In this document: piece by piece, positions 48,101 through 60,600 of the stretch
How the letters are laid out: each line of letters starts with the position of its first letter
Position numbering within the stretch: position 1 is the first letter of the stretch
Assembly (NCBI RefSeq): GCF_008831285.2
Contig: NC_045140.1
Span: 1,467,528-1,531,527 of the forward strand
From: Nymphaea colorata
Taxonomy: Eukaryota > Streptophyta > Magnoliopsida > Nymphaeales > Nymphaeaceae
Reading direction: 5' to 3'
DNA: 64,000 nucleotides
Position numbers and translations under genes: made by a program
The notes under the pieces: generated by a model
Told to the model about the DNA's origin: nothing
What the model saw: only the letters and a program-made list of their open reading frames with translations
The model's database searches: none

Positions 48101-48950
48101 ATTGTTGTATGTTGTATTTGGCTTGAAACCTGTGGCACTACATGTCCAATAAGATGAGGCTAAGATTACACATTTCTCACACGCTCAAATATGTGGGGTT
48201 AGGTTGTACCGCTGTGTTTTATTTTCTCATCAGCTCTGCTATGTGGTCTTGACCACATTTATGTGGTATTGGAGAAGAGGTGATCCATTTTTATTGTCAA
48301 TCTTCTATGCCAGATCAGTGAAGCAGTTAATATTATATTTAGAAGCTTTACCTAATTTGTGGATTTTTCTGTATAATGCTGCATTTTTTTTTATAATTAA
48401 CATTTTCAGGAACCAAGAGCCTAAGTTTTTTGCTCATGTGTTCTGCCTCGTGCTGGGTGAAGGGCCCTTGCTTCATGAGCTTTTATTCATTCTTGCCTGC
48501 TACATCAACCAGCCAATAGAGTTTGCAATATTCAATTTTCACTTCATGCACCATATGATCATGCCGCCATCTAATCTTGTAGTTCCCTTGTGTCAATCAA
48601 GCACACTTATGGTCTCAATGAATGGACTAGAAAATGGAATTATTCCTAAGTAGCATGGGCTAAACCAAAACTGGCACCACAACCAAGTCGGCATGACCCA
48701 AGTTTGGGTGCAGGTGTAGCAGTAAACTCAGTCAACGTGATTTGGGTGTGATGAGATGCACCTGCCTGTTTCCTTCCAAAAAGGTGCGCCCACCTTGAGT
48801 CAACTGTGAGTCTGGTGTAATCAAACAGTGAGTCAGGAGTCCTTAAAGTTCAAACGTTGCTGAAGTCCATTTTCATCCGCAAGTTCACTTAAAAGAAAAA
48901 CATTTAGCGTTGAACTTGAAGTTCCCCATTTTCCCCTTTCCATGTGTTAC

Positions 48951-49002
<52 letters not shown>

Positions 49003-49143
49003 TGAGTTGACAGTGAGTCTGGTGTAATCAAATGGTGAGTCAGGTGTGTTCAAACTTCAAACATTGCTGAAGTCCATTTTCATCCACAAGATCACTTAAA
49101 AACCATTTAGGGTTTGAAGTTCCCTATTTTCCTCCTTCTGTGT

Positions 49144-49182
<39 letters not shown>

Positions 49183-52100
49183 CGCACACACACAATATTG
49201 CACAATACACATATCTTCCTGCTGCATCTTTGTCAGAAACCCGTCAACCTGCGAGCAGCCGCCTGCTTTTTGTTGTCTATTTTTATCTGTTTTCATCCTT
49301 ATAATCTGTTTTATATACTCTGCTTTATTGTAAAATCTGTTATAATCTGTTTACTTTTATTATATAATCTGCTTTATGAGTATGACCTGTCTTAGTGTCT
49401 TGTAATGTGCTTTTATCCATTTTAATCAGTTTTTATTTTAGTTTTAGTTCGTTTTCTTCAAGCCTGTTTTAGCTGGCATATATAGTCTGTTTTACTTTTA
49501 TTATATAATATTTATAACCTATCTTATTTTCTCATAATCTGTTTGTTGCAGAACTGTGACCTGTTTTAGTTGACATATATAATCTGTTTTGCATTTTTTA
49601 ATTTTTTAATCTGTCTGTTATGTTATATGGTCTATTTTGATCTGTTTTGCTTTTATTATATGTTTTGCTTTTTTTTTTTTGAATAATTGAGAATGATAAT
49701 CTAATAACTTATGAGATGTTAATTGTTTATATTTTGTTATTTGTGAATGTATATATGTATGCATGTGTGTGTATATGTTCATATGTATGTTTGTGGATGT
49801 ATGTATTTATGTATGTATAATGTTCTTTGAATCATTACACATGTATGTATGTTTGTATCCTGTCAACGCACATGCTTCTGCACCCTGCATCTGTCTGACA
49901 TAGAATTATTCTATATCTAATTTGATTGAAAATCATTCCTCAAAAGGTCGATTTTTAAACGCTGTTGCATTGAAAAAAAAAAATTGTGAAAGGGCAAGCT
50001 TCTTGATGAAAATTTGTGCCTCAGTTTCTGCATATATAGAAAGATCTATGCAGTTTTTTTTCTGTTTCTTGATGTCAAGCGGTTTTCTCAAGAGGAAATT
50101 GTGCTTCATTAAACTATCAAATTTAATATTTACACTGCTGCATGCCCCTATGCTTCATGATTTATTAAAGTTGTGCATGATTCTGGAAGACTAGAACCAA
50201 ATACTTCCATCTAGTAGAATTGGTTACAGTTATTGGTTGTATGCAATATTTTGCAGAAATGCCAGGAGATAATCTTCAAATTAGTTGGACACAAGCTTGT
50301 CGACATAAATATTAGAGACATAAAACCATGGGTGATGCATGCAGAAGTTGCTGAGAAGTATTCTGCTGTTAATAATCGAGTAATGCTTGTGGGTGATGCT
50401 GCTCATCGTTTTCCTCCTGCTGGTGGTTTTGGTAAAATTTGGCTGACCTAGTAAAGAAATTATGCGGAAACTTTCTTTCTAAACCCTGATACAAGCACAT
50501 GCTGTAATTTTTATACAGTGGTTCTCATTTTGTACCATAGGTTACTGCATCTTGTTCCATTCTTTGCTTTCCACGAGTGTTTTTCCAATTTGGAAAAAGA
50601 TTATATAGTTTCATTTGTGTAAATATGGAAACCAATGTTGATTTAGCTGTCACTATCCTTTCCATCTTTTTATCACACTACTGTGGAATATCCACACCTG
50701 ACTTGCTTTTCTGAATAACTCCTTTTCTGAATCATTGGGTTAAAAGTGTATGCTGAGCTAAATGCTGATGGGTTTACATCGTTATATTCTGAGCCGTTGT
50801 TTTTGACTTGGCTTTATAATCTTACGGTTTTAAATGAGATTAGCTTCTTGTCTCTGACAAGAAGATATTTCCTGTTAGTGGTTAGACCCAGAATCAGAAA
50901 AATATTTTTCCCTTATAGATGAGTCTTGGAGGAGATATTCTCTGTAGATGAGTCTTGGAGGAGATATTCTCTGTGCATGTCTATGGAAATATGTTATGAA
51001 CAGATTAGTTGGTCAAGACATTGTCTCTTAATGGTTTAATGTCACTTTAGTTTGATATAATTTCTTATTTCTATAAATCTCTAATTGCGTTGTTCCCTTG
51101 ACTATAGAAATTATTCCAGGTCATTGGCAATTGGGTTTTTGCTTAATGCTTATGTGCTGCAAGGCTGCAACAAAATATGGTCATTGCTCATGCCATGCAT
51201 CAGAGATCATCACCCTACCAGAACTAATGGAATCTGATGCACATCTTACAATATTCAATGAATCAATATCTACATGCTGTGAAGTGGGATAGATTTGATG
51301 TTGGACATACTGTACATGCATTATTTTCTAATGTATCTGGAATTGATGAATATCTAAACAACATTATACTGGTTTTTGTGTTAAGCGGACCATGTGTTTA
51401 GCTGGGTTGGAATTTGCTCTTTTCGCTTCTAGGTTTCTCTACAATTTAGGAATTTTTTTTTTGTAAGGTTCATTTCAATGTTACAACTTGGCCATCCTTT
51501 TTATTTCTTTTCCTTTCCAGTTTACTATTATTTGTTTGCAGTATCACAGAAACTCCCTTTGTAATACAAAAGTACTTCCAAAATGGTGCATATTTTAGTG
51601 GATCTTATCTTTAACTCACATGTTTTCATGACCTCATTTATGACATACATTTTCAAGTTAAATAATTGTCAGCATGAGCTCTTGAGTACATCTGAAGCTT
51701 GCATTGGAAACATCAGGCCATGTGCTTCTTTTAGAACTCCCTGAGAAATATGCCTCTTGAAATAAAAAGCTTGATTTTCATATTTGAAATCAAATTGTCT
51801 TAATGTTGCTTCAAAATGGAAGAACTGTTGTATGCTTTCATTGTAGGATCTACAATGAAACTTATGGTTGCCATTATGTGCAGGGATGAACACCGGCATT
51901 CAGGATGCTCATAATTTAGCTTGGAAGATAGCATGTGTAATGCATGGATTTGCTTCATCTGCCATCCTTGATACATATGAGATGGAGCGTAGACCGGTAT
52001 GACTATGTAAGTTTGTGTCATTCATGAATTGATTTATTTTCTGAAGTGAGAATTGATTGCCTTGCTTTCCAGATTGCTCTTTTCAATACATCTCTAAGCA

Positions 52101-53603
52101 TTGAAAATTTCAATGATGCCATATCAGTCCCTTCTGCTCTTGGCCTTAATCCAAATATTGCAAACTCTGGTAAGTTAATATCCTCCTTTTCTCAAAATCT
52201 TTGCTTTCCTGCACCAGAGTTCTTCAAGGATGCATGCATTTGGTCATGGATCTTCACTGGTATGCTGGGTAAACCTTCATATGCATGGAGAGTTTCCTCT
52301 TGCTCTCTCCCTTCAATCCTTTTTTCCATCAACAATGGTAATGCCATGATAGGGTTTAAGACGTATGTACCTACTTGTCCTGAGTTATGCAAGGTCTCTG
52401 GGTAACTGAGTACTCAATACTTCATCCAACCCAGGAAATGGATAATCCTGTATATTCTGTTCTCAAATCAAAGGTTTGAGAGCTCAGGTTTATGCCATTT
52501 TTGAGGATGAACCAGATTCTTCTGTTCAAGTCTAATTTCGTTAGGAGTAAAATCTGATAGCATTCTTGTTGAATGGTTGTGTCCTGAAAGTGCATCGCGT
52601 AATCAATAGTGGATTTGGTGGCATCATTCCCTCTGGATTGCAGAAGTTACTCCTTGAGGGAATTTTTACCGTTGGCCGTGCCCAGTTGTTACCAGCTGTT
52701 TTGAATGAAGCCAATCCTTTTGGATCTGCAAGACTAGCTAAACTCAGGGGCATCTTAGAAGAAGGAAAAAGCCTTCAACTTCAGTTTCCTGCTGAAGATC
52801 TCGGCTTCAGGTAGCCATCACCCTTGATTCTGATGTTTGGTTATTATTCATTGAGATTGAGCATACATTAAGCAACGTGTTACTCTATTATTACCTGTAT
52901 CATCAGGTACCAGGAAGGAGCCCTTATAACTAATGCAGATAGAAACCCTGAAGAGCGAAAAGTAAAATTCGGTGGCCGGAGAAAAGAGTACATCCCCACT
53001 GCCGAAGTTGGAGCACGTTTACCACATATGAATTTGCATCTCCTGGATGCATCATCCCCTCAGGTAACAAGAGCTCTTCTGCCCTGGAATATGTGATTTT
53101 TTTTTTTCTTTCTATATCTCTATTTTTCTTTGCAGGAGACACTGTCTACACTGGATCTGGTACGAGGAGACAGAGTTGAGTTCCTTTTACTGGTAGGACC
53201 CAGAAGAGCTTCCTATAGTCTCGCATCTGCTGCCCTCAAGGTCGCAGTAGGCATCAGATTACCCCTAAGAGTTTGCATTGTGTGGTCTGAATCCTTTTCT
53301 CATCAGTGTATTGATGATGGGAGGAAGTCACTTCAAGAGCAATCAGGCAGTGTGATTGAGGTTCAGATAAAGAAGACACAAGCATCATCTTCTTGGTGGG
53401 AGTTGGTGAGCAGGGGAGCCATCCTTGTGAGACCAGATGATCATATTGCATGGCAGGTTGCTCTTTCTGAATCTATCCAAAATCCTGCCTTGGAGTTCGA
53501 AAGGGTCTTCTCTCAGTTAATGAGATTGTGGAAGACAAAGGAAGATTCTGCTGAGGACGAACATAAGAGCATGGGACATTGGATAAATCACTCTAGCTTG
53601 TAA
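45175..53603 (+). CDS. FAD-dependent monooxygenase (UbiH/PHBH-like), EMB2421-like, complete, 11 exons
   Basis: A flavoprotein aromatic-ring hydroxylase family member; closest known relative by my reading is Arabidopsis EMB2421 (At1g24340), whose substrate is unknown to me. Exons: 45175-45394, 46473-46555, 46740-46875, 46968-47464, 47616-47663, 50257-50431, 51884-51996, 52073-52169, 52591-52810, 52907-53063, 53136-53603; joined 2214 nt, 737 aa. Residues 1-45 are Arg-rich and acid-poor, like an organelle transit peptide. The Rossmann GxGxxG is at about 54-63 (VLIVGGGPVG). The DG motif is near 241 (LIGADGAGSTVRK). The second FAD motif is near 373 (LVGDAAHRFPPAGGFGMNTG, continuing IQDAHNLAWK). 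C-terminal conserved FPAEDLGFRY and a thioredoxin-like terminal domain follow. The ATG at 45175 is the first in frame after the CT tract. Intron 5 is 2.6 kb and repeat-filled. The last codons and stop are tandemly duplicated. Confidence 0.93.
48008..48034. repeat. T13-G14 homopolymer junction
   Basis: Thirteen T followed directly by fourteen G in monooxygenase intron 5. Pure G runs this long are rare in AT-rich plant introns and could form quadruplex structure or be a sequencing artefact. Confidence 0.9.
48793..49182. repeat. Tandem duplication of about 200 bp, each unit ending in a CT microsatellite
   Basis: Unit 1 (about 48793-49000) and unit 2 (about 49001-49182) both contain gagtctggtgtaatcaaa, gtgagtcagg, cattgctgaagtccattttc, atccgcaag or atccacaag, agttccc(t/c)attttcc, then a (TC)n tract of 30-40 bp. 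It lies in monooxygenase intron 5. Confidence 0.85.
49280..49680. repeat. Degenerate short repeat, (at)aatctgttttacttttatt type
   Basis: About a dozen imperfect repeats of a 15-30 bp unit containing ctgttt, aatctg and acttttattatat follow directly after the duplicated CT blocks. It is low-complexity, expanded intron DNA with no coding value. Confidence 0.6.
50916..50973. repeat. 29-bp perfect tandem duplication
   Basis: Two identical units of tagatgagtcttggaggaga followed by tattctctg, at 50916-50944 and 50945-50973, in monooxygenase intron 6. Confidence 0.92.
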
Positions 53604-53716
53604 GAAAAAGCACATCCAAACTGAGACAAACAAAGATTCTGCTGAGAACGAACAATAAGAGCATGAGACATTGGATAAATCACTCTAGCTTGTAAGAAAA
53701 AGCACATGCAAACTGC
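53534..53716 (+). repeat. 91-bp tandem duplication spanning the monooxygenase stop codon
   Basis: Unit 1 (53534-53624) holds the last coding segment (TKEDSAEDEHKSMGHWINHS then SL), the TAA stop and about 20 bp of 3' UTR. Unit 2 (53625-53716) repeats it with a few substitutions and a 1-bp insertion. The second copy of the stop segment lies wholly in the 3' UTR. Confidence 0.9.
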
Positions 53717-56700
53717 TAGCAGCATGTTTCACTTCCAAAGTTCATGACCCAGATAGCAGCATTGCAGCTCGTAACTGACATGAATTAACCATTGTAGCAG
53801 CATATTTCTGAGATTTATAATGATTTTAGTTCTTTGTAAGTGATTTCCATGTTTATTAGGTCCTAAGCAAATTATGTACTACAACGAAAGTATTATCCAA
53901 TGAAAAATCGTATCTATCTTTAAGATACTGATCAATTATTCGCTTTTTTTATAACATTTTCCCGCTTTTCACACATAAGAGTAGTTCTTAAAACTGCCAT
54001 CATACATACACACACGTCCCAAGGTGCTTAGCCTAGCTGGTCGAGTTGATGAGCAGGTAGAGGGTCTATCATCAGTTTGATCCTATGGGTGTTAGGCTTC
54101 TAGCTGCAAGTTCTCTCTCTCTCTAGCTTTTTTTGGTAGGTTGAAAATCTTAACGAAGTTTCTACAAAATTCTGGCATGTGTTTGTAAATAAAAAGTATG
54201 ATGTAAGATTAGTTTCTCATTAAGTTCCTTGGTCAGAATGGATAGGTAATGATCCTTATCATAAATGCAATCCAAAACCCTCGTGATTGTACTGCTTAGA
54301 GGCTAGTTTGGAAATCATGGCTTATATGAGCTCTTCTGATGCATCTCTCACAAGTATGGCTTCATTTTGACGCACCTTCGGGGCTCAAGTTCCTCGGTAT
54401 TCTTGTGAGGGATAGAGAATGAAATATGAGTTCAATCAAAGGTTGCGGAAGGATTCGATATGGCTGTGGGTGCTTTGCCATTTTTAGCACCATAACCAGA
54501 TCCAAATCTCAATGTACGTAATGGGTGCATGTTCGATCTGTTACAAACCTTTTTTCAGCCTAAGAATCGGAGCTCTGAACTTATCATTGTAACGAAGAGA
54601 ACTGTGCAGAAATTTCCAAACAATGAAACTTGTAACGGAAGATACAAGAAAGTTGCAGCAAATTTTTGGAAAAACCTTTACTAATTAACAAGTTGCCTCC
54701 AAATGGACCAAATCCACTGATCTCAGACCTAAGCTTCTCTCTTTGTAAAACCTATGAACCTTATGGCTGACAAAGCTGCCTTCAATACCATCGAGCTGAC
54801 GTCCTTTCCACTTTCTGCAATTCCCCTCTTTCTGTAATCATATATGTCTGAACACCTTCAAGAGCAGCAAATGGTGTTACTAATTCTCTCAAGTCATTTA
54901 AGCACTGGTCCTCCTGCCTACTATTGATCTATCCTAAAAGAACAATGGTCTTACAAGGAGACAAGGACAGCAATACTGAAATTTGGTAGTCTCTACGCGT
55001 CTTATTAGTCGTAAAAAGAATGAAATGGCAGGGGATACAAAGAAAATATTATTAAGGTTGTTGAACTCAATTGGAGGAATTGTAAAATCAGGTTACTAAA
55101 GAAAACCCCTTCCATATGGAAAAGGATGGGAACTTAGAATGGAGCTGGAACAGTGGCTTCAAATGAAGGAATCATTTAATGCCGCAGTTAAGATGCAGAT
55201 GGCAATGCGAGAAAATAGCAAGCTTTTCCATATGGTTGCTAACAGGAAAAACATAGTGTTAATGTTTCTTTTCTATTGTTGAAAACATGATGTGTATGGA
55301 TATGTTAAATATAAAGGTTAGGGATGCTTTAAGTTGTGAGGACAAGCGTTAATGTAGGATATTTAAAGGTCTCTCCTTCAAAACATCCATCAATAGTTGA
55401 TCAAACTTTGGAAGTGCAGTTGTGGGGAAGAGCATATCCAGACCACATGAGATGGATGGTCTTCTGCAATTGGTGTAAACCCACACTTTATTTTTGTGTC
55501 TCCACAATAGGCTGGTCACCAAGAAAGACTTCACTAAGTGGGCATTGTGTTCTCGAGCACCTGCATCCCATGCAGATCAAATGAGGAGGCTAACTGCCAT
55601 TTAAAATAGTTTATCCTATTTAATTCTTCAAGTGCACACACTTGCAAAAGCATGCAAATTTTGGTTTTTACGTCATATGGAAAGCCTACATTAGGGAATT
55701 TTTTAATTGAAAAAGAAAAAGAAATCAATTATTTCACCAAGAAGGACGTACACCTCCAGTTTGAAGTATTTGTTCAACCAATTAGGGAAGTCCGGAGTGG
55801 CCAATGGCTCTCGCATCATTGCAGACATAAGATGTGTATTGGTCGATATGGGCCGATATGCAATGATATAGTGTGAAAATGATAAAAGAAGGTATATATG
55901 TAGAGGTAGGTGCATCTCCAGGCATAAACTGGTAGAATCTGACCAGTGCTAGCATGCCTGTCCAAGAAATACAAGAGATCTGTCCTGCCGCGGCTTCCAA
56001 TATGAGTGTGATGCACCCTTGGAATAAATCAAGTAGTTAAGTGACAGAGAAGGCCGAACAGCAATCCACTTGACAAACACGGTTAACCATTTGCTTTTAG
56101 CAGAACCTTTTTGTTGGGTGAGCAAGAGTATTGCATCCTACCAGCAACAAGAGGACCAAAACATCCACCATTCCTCGTGTTGCTTCACTATGGTTCAACT
56201 TGCATTGTTGTCCCTCTTTTACAGCACAAGAAGTTGACATCCCAAAGATTCAATGTAGATATTAGTCGCCTACCAGCACCTGTGCTGCCCCACGCCCTTT
56301 GGTTGAATTGGCTGCTTCTGAATTGACAAAAGTCTTCGAGGTTCCATTTCTCCCGTCAACAGAGGGGTTTAATATTTCTCCTGTCGACACGGGGTGAAAG
56401 TGAAACCCACTTTTTGGCAATGTCCTTCCAGGGGCACACTGAAAATTTGTTATGTCTTCTCAACTTGGTCGTATTTGTATATGTCATCAATTCAATTGGA
56501 CAAGTGAAGGCCTCACAAACTCGAACTACTTTTTATATGTACATGGGGAGGAGCCTTTCTTTTTCTAATCTACCTGGTCCATCTTCCTCCAGAAATCCAT
56601 TTGTTTCATGCATGCAAAGCAAAAGAAACTTTTAATATGAGGACTGGAAAAACTAGCAATAGGCTGCCAGATGATCCATTTTGTAGTTTCCCGTTGGCAT

Positions 56701-57660
56701 GCATTTCACTCCGCATGTTTTAGGAAGGCACATTAAAATTATACGGAACCTGTTATTTTGCAATCGAACCCAAAACCACCTGAAGAAGTCCAGAGGTAGT
56801 GCTAATGCTAGAAACTTTGCAACTTTTCTTGAAAGCTGAAAGAATTTTAGTTCCCTAAATTCATTGCAGCCCACAAATGTAAGACTAATTTCAATAGAAA
56901 ATTTGCATGTGATAAATTCACTTTCCAGATATGGAAAAATTAAAAAAAAAAACATCTCATCCTATAAATAGAAATAAGCACACATCTCTTCTGTGATTTC
57001 AAACTTTATGGACAATGGGTTCGATGTCAGTACCGGGGTTTGTTTTGGTGGATGGAGCTCAAACTGCGCAAATGTGATACATTAGGTAAATGAAATTTTG
57101 AAACAGGGCCTATGAGATGAACACACATTAAGAACACTAACATTTGGAAATGATATGGTAACTAAAGGCATCAAAGTTTTAACTGATATACTTCGACTCC
57201 CTCTAATAAGACATATCAGAACAAACTTTCTCAGGTTTAATGCTAGTAGCAAGGGCTTCTTACATACTCTTGGAGCTATCAGCAGGTCATTTAGCAGCGA
57301 ATTTTTAACCATAAATAAGAGTTGCAAAGCTAAAACCTCTAGATGTCCAGGCTGTTTACTGATACTGAGCACCAATTTCATGAATGTCCTAGTTTCACTA
57401 ATCAATTAACCATGTACAATTTAGAAAGAATTACAGTTTCTGCATGCCAGTTTACATGCAATATCCTTGCTAATAAATGAACATATGTCCATGGGACAGG
57501 CCCTAACAAATATGAAGGACAATACTATGACAATGAATACAGTACACATTGAATTTACACAGTTGTTTAAAACCAAATTGCCATAAGAGATTCTCCTTGT
57601 GATCCCTTGCCACTGTGGTGGAAGAAATTGCTTAGTACAGCAGTTACCTCCTGAATATCA
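53717..57660. other. Intergenic region, no gene seen
   Basis: Between two convergent genes. On the minus strand about 54770-54930 there is a roughly 50-codon stop-free stretch (NDLRELVTPFAALEGVQTYM) that matches no family I know and is closed by stops. Other open frames are short. The last 250 bp before 57661 are probably the 3' UTR of the minus-strand DUF212 gene. Confidence 0.45.
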
Positions 57661-60600
57661 TCATGCATTACTCATTGTTGCCTTGGATATGGCATATGAC
57701 ACAAAAGCTGTGAAAATTCCAAGCACAGCACCAGCAACAACCTGACATAGATAACGAGTTTGAAGCAAACTTGAACATCACACATAACCATGCAAAAAAA
57801 TGCCTCTTCAATTTTCTGTTTATATCACAATTGTGTTTAGACATATTCTACTAAAATGCACGGGGCACTTTATTGCAGCTTGAAAATTAGTCTGCTTCAC
57901 CAAAGTCATTAAGATGATTTGATGCTGCTAGATAAAGATATTGGACCCTCAAATGACTACATATTTTTGACCAAAGGAAAATATGCTGCATAATATGGAG
58001 TTTGTCTTGGTCTAGAAGGCGAAGCCTCCATGATTGGCTAGAACATGAAAACAACTTTCGGGTTGATAGCAGCACCAAGACAGTTCATTCCCATGCCATA
58101 GTTTCTCTTAAATGAAAATATGCAAATGTAAAACTAGAGAGCCAATAGTAATCAACCTGGAACTTCAGAAAGACAAAGAATTTATCTGTGTTTTTTGTTG
58201 GATGTCTATCAGGCGAAGTTGTTTCTCTTGAGAAAATCATGGGAAATCAAAATTTTTAAAGTATGTAAAAAAAAAAGGAAAAGTCATGGAATTAGAGTTT
58301 TATACTTTCTTAAAAACACATCTATAGAAATTTCAAAATATTCTGCAAAATTTTAAAATAAGCAAAGAATAGAAATATACACAATAATACTTTAACATAA
58401 TCTTTTTTTCTGTTAAAGAAAAATAAAAAGGGCAGAAATATCACAATGCAATCTTGAGAAATATTTCCTCAGTGATATTTTAAAAGTACAATGAGATTTT
58501 TTCCTTTAAAAATGACTTATGTAATTTTTGCAATAAAAACTAATATTCTAATCTCCTACATATAATAGACAAACACAATGGGTAGGCTAGAGGCATAATC
58601 TAAGGGCTCCTTTGTATAATATTAATGTTTTTTTACTGCCAGGTGCAATTGGTTATGAGCTCATGAACAAATTAGAGAAGTACTTGAAGTTCACGTTCTA
58701 TGGTCTTAGATACACGACAGCTGAAAGAATGTGATGCAAGTAGTCTTTGAAATGCCATGTCAAGACAAAGGTACTTGTTGATGAACTTGCAAGCATAGAC
58801 AATTCAACCAAAATGATTAGACCGTGGTCAAAGGAGGTTCCAAGAATCATAAAAACAGGTTGGAACAATGAAAAACAAGTTTAATTTGCATAAAGAAAAG
58901 AAAAAAAAAAGAAAAAGAAAAGAACTAGAAGTCCATGAGAGAACTTATATGAACACCACCCTAATGGGGCATGGGCATAATATTTTGTCTACGAAATTCC
59001 ATGGCCTGGCAAATGTGGCCGACAGCACAGAGTTCTAACTTCTAACTATCTGAACTACTAAGAGGTTAGAGCAAGTAATGGGGGGTCATTTGTTTGATTC
59101 CCAATCACAGTGAATGTAAAGGGTACATGAGCAGCCAGAAAGTAATTGATTAAAGGATTCTTCACTTTCGAGATTCAACAAATAGAAATGTCATATTTTT
59201 AAAACAGTATAGTTTGTAACCTAACCTTATTAAATGAACTGTAAGAGCCATCTATCTAAAATTCTAAATATCTTTCAGCTATCTGTGTATCAACAGATAT
59301 TATCTTAATGCATAAACCAAAATATATGTATGCTACATTTTCATTGATCTAGACTATCAAGCATTACCTTGCGGATATAGACCAAACATGCTACCAAATA
59401 AATCTATGAACCATGTATAGTAAAATGCCTCCTGACCAAATAAATGCATTTGAGACAGAAAACAGGATAAGCATAGTCCAGACTAAGAGAATGAAAGGAA
59501 CCTGCAGTGGAGTGTGACCAATAAGTTCACGAAGTGGTCTACTTTCAGACAAAGGATGTTCTTCTGGCAGTTCATAAACAATTTGATTTAGGACCTGCAA
59601 AGAAACCACTTGTTAAAATACTACAAAATTTTCCCCTGAACAATTTAATACAAGTGTTGCTACAGATATCAGCATGCATCTCATTGGACTTCCAAAAAAA
59701 AGAAAAAAAAAAAAAAACTCATTTCAGGCGATTCAGGTGCTTAACATTTTTCTGTCATTGAATTTCAAAGAGAAAGGTGTCCCTTCAAGAGTTCAAGCAC
59801 ATAAACAATGCCGGATGATGGTTCTTGATTGTGAAGCAAGATGCAGTAATGTAGCTTCCACTTAGAATATGGCTCTGAACCTTGCTTGGTTAGCTCCATC
59901 ACCATTGATGGAGACACTCCATTCCCTAATTCACTATTGGCCAAGTCCACCAACAGCATTGACCAGAGGAGTTCCATGATTTTCCCTAGCACTGCATAAG
60001 TTGATCATCTACTTTGGTAACTTACTGAGTCAAATCCTAGATGAAATTCTTCATTAAGCCCTTGGTTTAGTGTGGATTTTGGGAATTACTACAGAATAAT
60101 AATCATTAGAATATCATGATTTTCTAGGAAAGGAAAGTCTCCAACAGTTATTCAATGGTTCTGAGGTGCCATTGATCAAGTTCCTTCAGACATCTGTTGG
60201 AATGAAAGTAGACAGCCACATGAAATGGCAGGCCATCATCACGTTAACCTTGTGCCAAACGACGATTTTGTTTTACTGCTCAAATATTCTCTAAGCAATT
60301 GAAATTGAATAAATTGAATTTGCATCTAAAATCATCAAATTCACAGAAATGTCACATCAAGCAATTTGCACATATGAAATAACCAAAAAAAATTTAAAGA
60401 AAGAATTACAGTATTTAAATTCTGAATGTCAAAAAGCAAAAGTATGAGCTTATCACTCATTTCACAACATCGAACTTCACTAAAACTAACACCAAGTCAG
60501 GTGGTCCTTCATATGACACCATGCATACAGTGGCAGGTTTGTCTCTCCACTGATTATGTACAAACCAAAAAAAGAAGTGGTTACGTTCTTGTTTTACATT

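Noticed and set aside
48204..48653. 149-aa plus-strand frame in monooxygenase intron 5
   Set aside because: Hydrophobic, Phe-rich translation of AT-rich intron; no start context, no family, not in frame with adjoining exons.
54770..54930. Stop-free stretch on the minus strand (NDLRELVTPFAALEGVQTYM)
   Set aside because: Reads somewhat like protein, but is only about 50 codons, is bounded by stops and belongs to no family I can name.
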